A DNA stretch of 64,000 nucleotides from Triplophysa rosa (Eukaryota > Chordata > Actinopteri > Cypriniformes > Nemacheilidae). This document shows, piece after piece, positions 40,552 through 54,636 of the stretch. The notes beneath the pieces were generated by a model that made no database searches, was not told the DNA's origin, and worked only from the letters and a program-made list of their open reading frames with translations. The DNA lies in NCBI RefSeq assembly GCF_024868665.1, contig NC_079894.1, positions 4,923,426 through 4,987,425 of the forward strand, in the 5' to 3' direction. A program made the translations under genes and the position numbers. Numbering within the stretch: the first letter of the stretch is position 1; each line of letters begins with the position of its first letter.

Positions 40552-43359
40552 AATGCCCCACTGTAATGCCTGGGAACGGGCAGCATTATTTGATGCGTTG
40601 ATGTAATTTCAACTGAAAAATGCAGAGAGCGCGAGACATATCGCGTGACCCCGCCCCCTTTTAAAATGACCAATAGCGTTTCGTTTAGGGCACACAGTCA
40701 GCCTGGCAAAGCTGCATTTAACAGCGTAATAACCATAACCACAGTGGTGTAAAAGTCTTGTAAAAGGAAGATCAGTGATACCAGTGATGTGTCATTTGAA
40801 TCTGCATCAGATCAGATTTTAAATATTTTTCCAGCTCATCTGTGATGTGTTTATAAATTGCACATTGATTTCATCACTTGGGCACAGTCAGTCCTAACAA
40901 TCTGAAAAGCAAATGTGAATCAACCCGTAGTGGTCCAGCAAGTGTAAGGCTGGGTAAGCTAAACCTTTTGGGATAAATATGCAAGTAATTGTCTAATAGG
41001 ATGCAGCAGCTTATCAAAACAGATTAAGAAGAGGACCGAGTGCTCTGGATGTGCTGATAGCAGTTTAAAGCACGTTTAAATGAGGCCGTTTCCTCTGCAG
41101 TACTATGTGTCTCAGACACAGTTTTGCTTTGATTAACCGCTAGCCTGCTGGATGCTCAGTGGATCCTCTTTTTCTCATAGTTATTGGGGCAGCTGTATTA
41201 AGATTGTCACATGGTCAGTGTTTTGGAGAAGACTGTAGACGTCGAATCGATGAATGCCATATGTGAGGCAGACGGCGAAAATTGCATCCATCCCCTCTAT
41301 AACACCCAGGAACCATTAAGACGTTTGTGCCTTAAGTAGACAAGCAGCCAGCTTCTCCGAATCATAAATGACAAAACAGGGGACTAATATTGTCATCTGG
41401 AAGGGAATTACAAATGTTTGTTTGTATGCGATTGCTGTGATGGAAAGCTTTGAGCAGAGAGACTGGGAATGCCTAGCGCTGCCATGTCTTTTTCGTGGCT
41501 AAATGAAAGAATCCGTGGCTAAATGAAACATGCAGATGTGCATGCAGCTGTTTTGTTTCACATCCCGTCTCAATAAAGCTGTTCAGAATATGAAAACTCA
41601 GAGTACAGAACGTACAGTTTTTTATTCTAGCGTGGTTGATTAGACAAACATTTCATTCGTGTCAGGCTTTGTTGATTTATTTATAGGCATTTATTTATTT
41701 ACTAGCATTATGTATTCATGCATTATGTTGGAAATGTTTTCCATTGGATTATGTAAGTGAGGCCAGCTATGGGAGATCACGGGCATGTCCTAAAAGAGAT
41801 CAAAGGCTTTGAAGCGCACATATTGGATTAAGCCAAGGCCTGTTAATACAATAAGCTTAAACTGATGGCTATTAATGCGCTATCTCTCATTCTCTCTGGT
41901 ATACACAGGTGAGATGAATAGAAGGTCTCACTGCAGCCTGTTGGCTAACATTCATGCCAACTGGACAGACTCCAGTTCTCGTTTCAAAAAGTTTGAGGCT
42001 CCGAGAATATGACAATGAGTCTCGTTGGCATCAGTCCCTTGGCAGGAGTACCTTAAAGATATCATTTATAATACACCGGTCCATATGTGGTTAAGAATGA
42101 TTCATGGTTCTTAAATCTGACTGAGGAATTGCTGGATGTGGCTCATGTCGCTAGCAATTTTCAATGTTGTGAAACACGGACAAAGCGAAAGTGTGAGTGT
42201 CGCTGATGAGTCACTTCCCCCACAGTGACATTAAGCTGGTCACACTGAATGTACTGTAGTGTTGAGGGCCCTAGTGGTGAGAACTGGACGGCCGTCGAAG
42301 AGAATAACCTTCCAGTGTCATCACATCACATCTGACTCCAATCCTGAGCGATAGATTTTATGCTTTATAGTATCAAGAAATCTGCTTAGCCAGCCTTTTA
42401 ATACATTACAACAGAATTATGGTTCACATAGGCATTAGGCTATATTGTATTACAGTATACTGTTTAAACTTTAGTTTCAAACATTTAGGATACTGGACAG
42501 ATTTACTAAACAGGGCCAAAATAGTGTGAGAGCTCAATTTTAAAAAGAAGCGCAGGTGGGAGTGGAAATTTTTGCGGGTGATTTAGGCGCACATTAAAAA
42601 AGGGGCTACGATATCTTACTCCCACAATGACCAACGTCAACCAATCTACTAGCAGCAGCCAAAATTGGCGCAGAGTCTAAAGGGGTGCTGCAACGGTGTG
42701 TCATGCATTCTGACTTCTTTACAATGTTAAACGTGCTGTCTTCTCATGCTTAACATGGTCAACTTGTTGGGCGTATTACGTAGTATTTCTGTGCTCGCTA
42801 CACTCCCCCAGCGATCGTACAGGTTTCGGAAAGTTTTTTTCGAACATATAAAACTGTTTCGTAACAATTTTTCTTAGTCCCTTATTGGACAATTCTCCCG
42901 GAAAAGCACGCGGCACGCAGCAAGGAGAGCAGGAGATGGAGCATGCGCAGATGTCACTTTCACTTGTGTGCAGGAGAGAGAGAGCATACGTTCGCGAAGT
43001 TCAGGTGTTTGTTTGTTCACTGCATTTGGGTGATGAATGTTATATAAACGGTGGATATAACGCTGGATTTGGAGATCGTTTGAAAATAATAAATAGAGCC
43101 ATCCCAGCGCTAAAAGATGCCGGACATGAACCGCATGCGGTGAGTGAAACTGATGTCTGTGTTTTGTTGGCAATGGGTGCGCACGTGCTTTAGTTCAGCC
43201 TACCCCTCCCCCCCGCACTCGCCGTATGCTTTCGGAAATAATCGTACAGCTGTATCTATCTTTTATAAATGTGATCAAACTAAATACTCTTCGAAGGTAC
43301 GAAGTATGCAATACTATTCTATAGGTACTCAAGATTAATATGAGATTGGCAGAAACCGC
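40552..43359. other. b4galt2: Intronic, no gene seen
   Basis: A CpG-rich patch at 42.7-43.2 kb carries a 102-codon plus frame and an opposing 99-codon minus frame; neither shows a known motif, and both look like the interior of a repeat. Confidence 0.4.
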
Positions 43360-44096
43360 GTGTGTTAGGGCCGCTTTAAGACATGCTTTTTTGGGTCGTT
43401 AAAAGAGCAATGTGGAGATTTTAGCGGCATCTAGTGGTGAGGTTACAAATTGCAACCAATGGCTCACTCTACCCCTCGCTTTCGAAGCAGTACGGTGGCT
43501 GATACAGAACTAAGATGTCTTCACGTTTTCGTGAAGGAGATAACTTATTTATGAAACGCTCTCTGTAGAGCAGTTTGTCTGTTTAGGGCTACTGTAGAAA
43601 CAACATGGTGAATTTCGCGTTGTAGGTGTAAAAAACCTTACAGAATAAAGCGTTTTTATTATCTTAGAATAAGCTCTTTCTATCAACATCTAAAGACAGT
43701 TATGTATATGTAAGGGGTAATCCACAGCTAGCCGTGCGTTAAAGGGTTTTAATGCACGACGTGGAGGCCAAGAACCACCCAACGCGAAGCAGAGTTAATC
43801 CTTTAACGCACGGCTAGCTGTGGATTATCCCGCTTATACCATGGTCATTTGCCAAGTCAAATCTTTTATTGATGTTTACAGTGAAATGTTAGATCAAACA
43901 GGTGAAAATTACAGTGATTTTGTCAGTTAAATTTCAAATGTAATCAAACTTACTGGAGCTACCTGTGCGTTAAAGGGTTTTAATGAACACCTTCCAGCCA
44001 ATCAGAATCGAGTATTCAAAAAGACCATGGTATAATACAGTATATTGCATTTCTGTCAATAGATCCTCAAAAAAAACTACACACTGGACCTTTAAA
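43360..44096 (-). mobile_element. Fish DNA-repeat element, interrupted by a palindromic insert
   Basis: The right end 'ttctgtcaatagatcctcaa' and 'acacactggacctttaaa' (44051-44096), with the interior 'ctctctgtagagcagtttgt' and 'agggctactgtagaaacaac', matches from memory a repeat common in cyprinids. It is in reverse orientation relative to its usual 'tttaaaggtccagtgtgta' start. An insert occupies about 43713-44036. Confidence 0.6.
43713..44036. repeat. Palindromic insert with CCATGGTATAA-type ends
   Basis: 'taatccacagctagccgtgc' (43718 on) is inverted as 'gcacggctagctgtggatta' (to 43828), a hairpin arm of about 30 bp. The 3' part is bounded by 'ataccatggtc' and 'gaccatggtata', a second inverted pair. 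'ccaatcagaatcga' near 44000 recurs at about 56014. Confidence 0.65.
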
Positions 44097-47000
44097 TATA
44101 GCCGCAAATAGTACAATGCCGAGCACAAACCTTAGTAAATCACGTTGTGTGATTCATTTACAGTATATCCTCTTCTCCCATAAAGGTAGCGTCTGAAGAG
44201 GAAACTCCCACAAATGCATATGCAATAATGTCAGTCACAAAAACACCTGTGTCCACGCATTTCAGCGCTTATTTTCACTGCGTGTCATTAGTAAATACAG
44301 ACAGTAGGTTTTTTTTAAGCCAAAAGAGGCGTTTACGCTGACGCAGGCTGTTAATAAATCTGGCCCATAGATTTTCTTAGTATTTATTACACAACATTTG
44401 TCAGAGGACGTTTTTAGTCAGCTTAGGTAAAAATCAGAAATGCCAACATGTAAGAATACTATTTAATAGTATTAATGGCAACATTATAAGAATTCTACAC
44501 CTCCAACACTGGGTGATCAGTAGTTTTTAAAGTGCCAGTAGTATTACTTGAAATAAAACACATTTGCCTTTATGCAATATTACTGTAATGAAATATGAAA
44601 AAGAAATGCATGGCAATTTATTTTCCGTATGACAGTTTTGCAATTCTGAATGACAGTTTTACATTTGGACCAATATACTTGACATTGAACATTATTGTTA
44701 TATAAAAATGTTCAAAGCCGTGCATTGTGAAGTTTTCAGCGCTGAAGAGGATAATGAGGACTTATGGAAAGAGTCGTGATCACAAGGTTGTACAGTTACT
44801 GCTACATAATAGTGTTTCCATTCCACCTTTCAAGAATGAAGGACGATGTAATGAGCATGAGAGAGTTTCACAGGAGAACAACTGCATTCCACAGTAATTG
44901 ATTTGTAAAAAGAGGAATGTAATCGCTAAGCTCTGGCAAATCCCTCTCTGGCAGAAGGTCTTTTCAAGTTTTCCGCTCTACATTCAGACTGTTTTTAGGA
45001 ACACAGAAAAAGAGCGAGAGAGAGAGAGCCGGGGGCTTGGTAAATTCAGCTTGTTGAAGTGGATGGTTTCTACTGTGTTTTTTATGGTGTTGTTGTTGTA
45101 CGAGTGTGAGTTTATGTGTGTATTTATGGTGGAAGCCAATTGGTATTGATCTGAATAAGTTGTAATTGTAAATGTTGACAATGTTTCGTTTGTATGCATT
45201 TTGTGTACTGGTGATTGAGAGCGGTGATAAAATACTTGACACACAACACTGATCATAGACTTCATTTCCCATCATTCTATGTGACACTAGGATGATTAAA
45301 GTATATAGATAAAGCATCATTACGCACCTAAGCATTCTTGGCTCTTTATTCAGTTGCAATTGTGATAAACTGCTTCCTGTCTTTGTTGGAAAGTTAAAAG
45401 CAAAACAAAACTAAATATGGAACTAAAATATCAAATATGAAAAGGAATTCAATCATTTGATTGTGTATCGCGTTAATAGCTAATAGAATTGCTAAACATT
45501 TTGAAGCGCGAAACCTTCTTTCGCAAAAAAGCCATTGTTATTGTTATGTTTTCCAAAGTTCCCAGCAGGACTTGAAGACAGCATGTATTCTCGGTGAACT
45601 TGAAAGCATCGCTAATCCGGTGAAGAGGTGATGGTGCTCTAAAAATAAATCTACTGATGGTTTAACAGTTGTTTATGACATAAGCAAAATCAAGTAGTTG
45701 CTTGAATAGCAGTTGCTTCATAAATGTTTTATAAACGCCATATTGGCATGTGGGCAATTCCAGCGTTGTGGTTGTGACACCTTTAGTCAAAACTTAAAAT
45801 GTTAATTATCAGAGAATGTATTTATTATCAGTATATAAACCATCTGTTTAGTATTTACTAAACCCCCGATGATAGAGTCCAAACATCAGAGGAATATCCG
45901 TCTATGCTTGCGTTTTCTATATTAAAGGAGAGAAAAATGAATGTGTTATGGATTTGACAAAAAAGCATGCATGTTTTCGAGAGACAACATACTTTGTAGG
46001 ATTTAAGTGTGCAAACCCGAAGCAATAATACTCAACAACAAATGGAGCAGGGATGGCTCCTTTTAGAACATAAAATATTTACGATTACGATATTCTATGG
46101 ATGTGACAAATCACTTACCTGACTAAGAAAACTTAAAAAGCTTTAAAAGAGACTTCACATGGGTATCTTTTTTCATCTTAACATTTGCATAGAATTGCCA
46201 AGGTTTAATAAAAAGGAAACAGATGAGATGATGTCCAAATTTTAAACAGATCTGATATTCAGAAATGGCTTTGAAAGGTTTTTGCAACTTTTTGAAGTTA
46301 ATGTGAGTTTCGTAGCACTTGGTTCAGTTTTTCAATACGTATCGATTCTTGCGGTCCAACACATGGAAGAAACAAAACAAAAGAGAAAATAACAGTTTTG
46401 TGAAACTGAATTGACGTTTGGTTCCGTTTAAACGGTTTACCTCGCAGAACGATTTGTCCTTGTTTGTGGTCCATGTTTACTCCTGGTATTGTCCTATTCC
46501 ATCAGCCAAAAATCCCTTGGCGAGTGAAAATCTAAAGTTCTCTGCAGCAGTTGTTAGTGGTATTGCTCTGCATTTCCTGTCAGGGGTCATTAATGTCAGC
46601 CACAGACGAATGACTTCTATTAATTAGATTTAAAGACAATACGCAACCAAGTCCAGTAGTAAGTGATCTGCTCATAAATCATGAAGACTTTAGCTGCAGT
46701 GTAATGAAACTGATAAGAACTTTGGCTCTAGAATAGTTTTAATGGCTCAGCATCTTAACAAAGGCAGCTCAAAGATATGAGCTGCAGATGTTGAAGCTTT
46801 TTAAACAGAAGAGTTTGCCGTCTGTGTTGTTTCACAGAAGCTGTCACGTTGAGCTCGTCAAGTAAATCAAATATCGGCATGACACTAGTTTTATTCCTAC
46901 AAGCTGTTTTATTTTTACCGTATTATTGATACGCCGTGATAACTCTTTATAACCGAGGCCACATAAACCACGGTACTCAGTATATCAGCCTGTGATTTTA

Positions 47001-50000
47001 CCACACATTCACTTGAAGGTGTTTTGGTCCACTTGCCTGCTGAAATGGCAGAGGCATATATCCAGCAAATCGCTTGTATCTTGAGGAAGTAGGTCACCAC
47101 TGTAAATATCCCAGCAGTAATGGCTCCAGCAGTTGTAGCGGCATTGATCATTCAGCTGTGGCCGCTGGAGATCAGGTTTAAAGGTTTTGTTTTCCCACAC
47201 TTAATAAGAGGGTTGAATCTTGCGCTAGTTGCACTTTCTTTAAGGTCTAGTTTTAGAAAAGTCTGAGGACAGGACGAGTCCGTCTAATGGCGTGAGTTTT
47301 TGGTGAGACTTTCTGTATGACTTGGTAGACGAGGAGAGTGTTTGAGGGTCCTGTTTAAAAATTCATTCACTTTGCAAATGAGTTTGGTGATGCTAATGGC
47401 ACGGAAATTTTACACATCCACTTTAAAAGATTTGTGTCTGTCCGTATAATGCACGTTCAGACTTATGATTAACACCTTTACCTGTTGCTTAATAAATAAG
47501 TGATATGTTGCGGAGTTTTTTGTCTTTGTCACATTTGCCTTTGGCATTATCAGTGTGGGCTTTCGAGCCTGATATCGATACCGATATCGATACTGCTTAT
47601 CGATACCGGTACTTATCAATACTGTTATTGATACTACGCTCTATAATTTGATGCAAAAAACACATGATGTGAAAAGATGTTAAACATTTTAAGTTTCTTT
47701 ATTACAGCTGAGCTTTAGAACTGCAGTTTACAAATGCTTCTGAGCAATGCCACATAACAAAATGTGTGTGTGTTCCTTAGCATACCATTTACTGCACTTA
47801 GCATGTGCATTGGAGCACATCATAATGTAATTCAACATATTTACTTTACATCACTATGGTTTTTTGGCTGGTACACCGTATTTCTTTTTTCCTTTCTGGT
47901 TTTAGGTCTACATAAATTTAAGTACTATTTTCTAAGCACGTATTTTTTTTTATTATATGTACTATTTTTTATAATTTTACTAGCACATTTACTTCAATTT
48001 ACTAAAGTAAGTAAATATACTCCGTGGCCGAATTATTAAAAACAATGTTATAACTTGTAATATAACATTATAATTGTTATAAAAATCTAAACAAATTGCC
48101 GGAAACACGCCAATAAAGTTCGCTCACTGCTGCCTTTGGGAATTACCCACTCAAGTTTGGTATATGTAAAGGTTAGAATTTCTACTCTCTGGTTAATTTA
48201 CTCTCTACAACGTCATTACAGCGATTAGCCAATAGAGAGCATTAAACAAACCGGTTTCTTCTTAGCAACGACCTGCTACAGCGCTGTAGAGTCTGGCATT
48301 GCCAAATGTTGGATCATATCATGTCATAAAACTTCCCCCTCACCAGAGTTTTGAAGACCTTGCTTGGTGGTCGCCTAGATCACAGAGAGTCGGCTCCAAA
48401 TAACCTGATACCTGATGCTTCTCCAAAGTTTTTACAGAGGCCCTTTTGCTAGCAGTAAGCTGTTAAAGAACTTCTGTGACAAAACTACACTAAACTGTCC
48501 TTTTCTATAAATATATGTAAATATCCTTGTTGTGTGTTGGCACTCTTGCCATCTTAAGGTACCTGTAACCAGTAATGATGCAAGTTTTGATTTAGGCTTT
48601 GTTGTATTCATACGTTTGGATGATTCACATCTTAACATAATTCAAGGCATAGCATGTTTCAGTAGCGAACCGTGACGTTTGAGCCTTGGCCCTCTGCGCA
48701 CACATTAATGACGATTATTATACATATTATCCTTAGAGCTAAACTAATTCCCTGACTGAAATTGATGTTTTAAACAACTAATTTCATGGATGTGATCTTG
48801 ATAGATCTGGTGGAGAATCATATTTGGTGAGCTAAGTTCATCACTATTTTAACAACAGCTAAAACCGCTACAGCGCCTCTGATGGACAATTTTAAAGGCG
48901 ATTTTCTCAATATTTAGATTTTTTGCACCCTCAGATTCCAGATTTTCAGAATTTCAAAAAATTGACCCTTTTGACTGGTTTTGTGGTCCAAGGTCACATT
49001 TGGGTTCCCTGGGAACCCAATACACTAATGCAGTCATCTTCTATATCAGCTAAGGGAACGCTACTGGCAATCTTATTTTGATAGTTTCTTGAATCAGCTA
49101 AAACTAGCTTTAATGATTTCTACTTTCTCTTGCATCTCTCAGCTCTTTGTAAAATATGTTTCTGGACTTAATTCAGATCTACTGGTCAGTTACAAAAGTG
49201 TGGTTTGGAGCTTTCAATCAGAATAATTTTCTGTTATAGGCCTTGTGCTCAGATATCCCTCCAGCTGGCAATGGAGATGGATGTGCAGCCCATTTAAACC
49301 CCAGGCTTTGGTGCGGTCGCAGAACGATAAGGCAGAGCCAGTAACAAACCCTCAAACCGATTGGCCCAATTACACAGGAACCCTGCTCTGAATTCTCAGC
49401 AAAGCCATTTTACTGGGGTATAATTTCACTTAGGCTATCACAACTGCCTTGGGATTCTGTTGGGTCATATTTCTTACTTGTGAAAGGCAAGGGGACCAAC
49501 AAAATATATAGTAGCTTCATTTATTCTCGCTTTGACTACTGACACATTCATGTAGATTGCTAGATTGATACGATTTTCAGATAATTCTCAATGATGAAAC
49601 TGTCTGTGAAGTTCATAAGTCCTGCTAAAAATTCCAAACGAAGAGACAGGCCTCGTTTTCAATGGAAAGGACATGCAATGCAATGTTCGGTGACAAAGCT
49701 GGAAGAAGCGATCATAGCATCTACTGGGAAGTGAGATTATAGCTGTTCAGAAAGGGCTTGCCAAGATGAAATCTCACTAATTATTAATTACATACCCAAG
49801 CACTTGGCTCAGGGGCATGGCATGGTTTCCGAAAATATGTTGTTCTCGGAAGGCAAAATACATTTACCGTGCCGAGTGACTGAGTAAGGAAGGCCTCCGA
49901 TATTGCCATCTCATGTTTAGTAACCAGCCTGATAAGCATTTCAATGGAAAAGACTGTGAAGCAGATACAAATTGAAATACACACAACACAATGTGCTCTC

Positions 50001-50270
50001 AAGTATAATTGCTGTTTTATAGTCCCAGTCTCTGTTAGAAGGTTGTTAACCCAAAATAATCAGATGAAGCCATTGACCTCAAACAATAGCACTTTAGAGT
50101 GATTAGCACACTTAATAGCACATTTATATCCTTTCAGAATCTGAATGATTTGTTGAACCAGTTTGTTTTGAGGGCTTAAAAAGATGTTTTGTATTTTCGA
50201 AACTGTAAATAATTATCTCTTTGTCCTAGAGTTTCTTGTTTGTTAATGTGTTTGTTATGTAATAACCACC
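44097..50270. other. b4galt2: Intronic, AT-rich, no gene seen
   Basis: Six kilobases without recognised genes. A patch of TATCGATACCGG motifs at 47570-47640 looks like the interior of a hAT-like repeat, but no termini were found. A short GA run lies at 45012-45030. Confidence 0.45.
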
Positions 50271-50273
50271 TAT

Positions 50274-50425
50274 GGGGCGGTTTCCGGACAGGTCTTAAGC
50301 CTAGTCCCAGACTAATTTAAATGTTAGAGGTGTCTTGATAAAAAAAAAACGCACTACATATCTTAAAATGTAAGTGCACTTGTTTTGTCTCAAGATGCAC
50401 ACAGTAATGTTTTTTTGTAAAGTAT
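50274..50425. repeat. 'ggtttccggacagg' repeat, left part
   Basis: 'ggggcggtttccggacaggt', 'cttaagcctagtcccagact', 'cttaaaatgtaagtgcactt' and 'gtctcaagatgcacacagta' match the family whose fuller copy is at 62745-62987. The right end is not seen. Confidence 0.65.
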
Positions 50426-52350
50426 GTTGCCGTGGCGTTTTTAACACATGCATCAGCCATTAAAAGTGGATAACTGGTAGATATGGATGACTTTCTGTTG
50501 AACCATTGTTTTCTTTCTAACTTTGTATTTCACTGGCTTTGTCCTTGAAAAATAAAATGAATATCAGCATCCAGAGATATTTCAAACGCAGCCCAATTTC
50601 ACAGCAGTGTGCTTCTGGTCTACAACTGAAAGTTAAAGAAAGAGATTGCAGGGCTAAGGAGAAATTGTTTCATATTCTTAAACTATCCCAACCAAAATCC
50701 TATGAAAGTCTTTTAAGATGATAGTTGATCTTTTCCATTTCCAGACATTACATTGCTTTGCTGTTACTAAACCTGTGTTCATGCCACCTTTAGCAGGTCT
50801 TGGCAGAAACTTGTGTGCCCGGGCTCGAGGGCTCGATGCTTCCGGCGTTTGCTCATTACCTATGGAGGTAGTGGTGTGAGATGGCCTTCCCCTCTGGTTG
50901 GCCCGGCTTCTGTGGTTTCACATGAAAGAGCGGGTTTGACTGCGGGCAATGGCAGCTGGGAGCCCTAAACAAAAGAACCCTTTCTGTCTTCACTTGGTGT
51001 CGCTCTCAGCTGGCCCTTTTATTTCCAGGGCTCTAGTCCGTTTGAAAGTCAAATCTGTTACGCGGGCAATGAGAAACGTGGAATCTGGTTGCCTGGATTT
51101 AGAAGGACGAGAATGGAAAAATTCCCATGAATGCAGTATTAAGGGAGAGCGCTGAATGGAGCTGTCCAGAATGCAGCTGACAGCCAGCATTGGTTTAGCC
51201 TTTTGTTTACAGCTAGTTAATCCTTCCTTACATTTCACAACATCACTGGAATCTTCAATTGGTAAACCAGATTTAGTTATTTGTTGTTTGTGTTGTGTAA
51301 CAGATTTGTATTCGATTGACTGTTCACCATGACTTTAGGAGACGGATGTTGCATCCCAAATCACACTATCTATCAAAAAAAATGTGCAAGATGAGAATTA
51401 ATTTAGGCTTTTGCTAATGATAAACAGATCGAAATGATAAACATGACTTCTCAGTTAGGATCTGTTGTGCATAAAAATGTGTTTGTGATAGTTACCTTTC
51501 TATTTTAATAAGTGCAAAAGCACAAAGCTTCCAAAAACTTGTTTTAAATATTTCTCTGTTTTATTTTGTGTTATACTATTTATTCAAATCCCTGAACCCA
51601 AGTTAACGCCATCTGTTTTTAAGAAATTACTGCTTAAACATTTTTACTGCACATCTTATCGAGCATGTTATTCATAGATCTCTCATGGTGGGATTGGATT
51701 CGTAAATCTGTGGTCTTTGTGCAGATGGCGCGTGCTACAAGAGCCTCTCATCTTCTCATTTTGATTACGGGAAGCCGTCTCTCTCTCTCTCATGATCATT
51801 AGCCAGGCCAACAGGATATGAGTCATCATTTACAGCCTCCGCCATCTTTCCATTATTCCAGATGCCAGCGAGACACTCGTGCTTGATGATTGCCATTTAT
51901 TGATCTTTAGTTCCAGTGTGGCTAAGAGGACCTGTGAGAGGACACTCAACAGGGCCGGAAAAACCTGTTTTTTGTGTACAAAAGATGTGGTGTGAGTAGA
52001 GTCTTATGATTCAGTTAGTAAATATAACGCCTTTTTATTACAAAAATAGCACTGTTGGTAAGTGAGATGTGCTGAAATGATTGACAGCGGTACACTGCGA
52101 AGCTTTGCGGTTGCTTTGGTGAGGCATGTCTGCGATGAATAGGTAATGGCAATATTAAAGACGACTTTAAAGCACACCTAAGGGGGTGATCGGAAATGAT
52201 AGAGGAAGCAAATTACGCTCTCTGAGAGAGTTTTGGAAAGCAGGTCAATATGGCCCTATAGTCAGATGTTATCCTAGGCTCGGTTTCAAAACCTTGTGGG
52301 CTGCCTCACTCACTGCCTGCCTCTTACATAGTCAGACAGATGCTTTATAT
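50426..52350. other. b4galt2: Intronic, no gene seen
   Basis: The opposing frames at 50949-51155 and 50990-51238 lack motifs. A short CT run lies at 51779-51791. Confidence 0.45.
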
Positions 52351-52833
52351 CAGTGGTTCTCAAACTGTGGTACGCGTACCACTAGTGGTACTTGAAGAGA
52401 CCCCGGTGGTACGTGAGGTGACGCGACAGAAAATTAAAAACTCTATATAGAGTATGTACTTACATTTCGTGTTTTAAATACAATTTCAAATGTTTAATAC
52501 GCCTACATGATTGATAAATACAGAATACATCTCAGCCTATGTGCAATTTTAAAATAGTTGTATGAATTATTGTTGTTTATTTATCATTGGTCGACGTAAC
52601 TCAGGCGCGTGACGAGCAGCTCAAACACAGAGCGGGAGCTCTCTTCCGACGAGCTGCGTGCAGATTAAGTTTCTTGTGTATTTCTGCACTTGAACTGCCT
52701 TTTAAAGCTGTTGTTATTGCTGTAAAGTGCTAATTCAACACGCGTCTGCACCTACTCAAGGTTAAATCAATGAAGCGCACGTTGCAATGTATTTTTGACG
52801 CGTCGCTTTGACAAGAGCCGCTGCAGTAAAGTG
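52351..52833 (+). mobile_element. hAT-type terminus 'cagtggttctcaaa'
   Basis: The left end 'cagtggttctcaaactgtgg' is followed by 'tacgcgtaccactagtgg' motifs. No right end was found; the boundary given is where the next foldback begins. Confidence 0.5.
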
Positions 52834-54051
52834 TAACTCCCCGTTTCACACGGCACGCGTAAGCAGTGCGTAGGAGGAGCAGAAGCAGCGAAAATAGACT
52901 CGGCGCCGAAATGATCGCTGCACTGCTGCTTACACCCGATTCTTACGTACTCAGTGTGCAGTGCGTAGAGCAACACGTATGCAGTACAGATCCATCATGC
53001 GCCATTGTGCTTCCACACATTAGCGGTCTGCGTCTTCTGTGTGATTCAGTCAACAATGGGTAACGATGGGTATTTCCGATATATGATTAATATAATCGTA
53101 CGATTTTTAAAAAGGGTTTATGAAATGCGCTATTTTCATCATTGTGATTGTCGGTTTTATGTTAAGTACGAGTGGCTGATAGATATAGCTTATATATAAC
53201 AGCATCCACCGAAAACTTCCATGGTGTATCCAGATTAAAATGCATGACTTTGAATTAAGTGTAGGACAACATAGAAATACAATTATAAAACTTTTCAGGA
53301 CTAAACACAATAGCTGAAAAGAACGTACTATTTAAATGATATTTTATATGTAGTTTTGATGTTAGGATGGTACTTCAAAACACTTGATGCTTACGTGAAG
53401 TTATATTAGCCTAGCCTATTAAAAGAGTTTCAAAATAACTTACCATCCATTGCAGTGGCCGATGAAACTGCCTCCCATACCTTTTCTTTAGCATTCATGT
53501 TTTATAAAAATAGTCCTGGGGGTCATAAATCACTTTGAATTTCTCTACCTCGATAATTAGCCGCGCGTCATCCATCGCGCTGCCCTCTTGTACTTTCTGG
53601 ACCACCTGCTTGTCACTATCTGCATAGAAGCACCTTCCTCACGCAATATAAACACTGTAGGATATTTGTACTACACAACATTTTAATCTGCTTTTATTGC
53701 TTAATTAAACAAATAACATAAATGAAAAAGTAGTAAACTGCATTTATGGTGAAATTACTGCATTTATGTGTCAATTCGTGTTCATTTTGATCATGATACC
53801 TGTGCGATCACTTTAAAACAGTCTGATCTAATCTAGTAGAATGATCTAATCCGTTTACATGGGCACGTGAAAAAATACGCACCGCATACGGAGTATGTGT
53901 GAATCGGCTGCTACGCACCGCTTCTGCTCCACGAGCACGAGCACGCACCGCTTACGCATGCGGTATGAATGCTCTCATCTGTTAACATGTGCGCCGGAAA
54001 AAAATGCGCTGCTTACGCACTGCTTACGCGTGCGGTGTGAAACGGGAGTTA
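52834..54051. mobile_element. Foldback element with about 40-bp inverted ends
   Basis: The left arm 'taactccccgtttcacacgg' and 'cacgcgtaagcagtgcgta' is inverted at 54012-54051 as 'tacgcactgcttacgcgtg' and 'cggtgtgaaacgggagtta'. The two match with only a few differences. The interior has further GCGTAAGC/GCTTACGC motifs and no convincing coding frame. Confidence 0.75.
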
Positions 54052-54371
54052 CAGCCATTTCATACTGCATGCTTGAGCAGCGCGTAGGGCAGGAGCTCGG
54101 CTGAAAACGCCCGCTGCAGGTGCAGGTTCTGCCCAAAGTTGAGCCCAAAGTTGAGCATTTTTCAGCTCTTCGAACGACGGCGCTGATCATGGGAAAAAAG
54201 CATAGCACGGGAAAAAACCGTCAACTTTTATAAAAGCGCAGCGTTTCCGTTGAAAACAATTGAAAAAACAAGTCGGCCGCAGGCGTAAATGCCTCGGTGG
54301 ACACAGCCCCTTACGCGTGAGGTATGAATGCTCTCATCTGTTACCATGTGCGCCGAAAAAAATATGCGCTG
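53951..54371 (+). repeat. Direct duplication of a 60-bp segment
   Basis: 'atgaatgctctcatctgtta' followed by 'catgtgcgccg-aaaaaaat' appears at 53951-54012 and again at 54310-54371, differing at a few positions. The first copy forms part of the right arm region of the foldback. Confidence 0.8.
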
Positions 54372-54636
54372 TGTGAAACGGCTGTTACCCCTGATTTACA
54401 CTGCACGCATGTGCGGCACGTTACGGCTCCGTAGAGATTTTGTTCCGTCCTCAATGCGGTGCCAATGTACGCCAGGAGCGTCTCAAACGCAAAGTGGCTG
54501 AATTCACGAGACCATATGATTTGCCTGTCCGACGTTGTTTTTTCATAATTTTTGGGGGTTATACCATAAGAAAGTTGGCTAAATGGTTGTTTGTCTGGTA
54601 TATTGTTGTGTTTATTGCTGTGAGTCATGCTTTGTT

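Noticed and set aside
42885..43193. 102-codon plus frame in a CpG-rich patch
   Set aside because: An opposing 99-codon frame covers the same bases and neither resembles a known protein; probably repeat interior.
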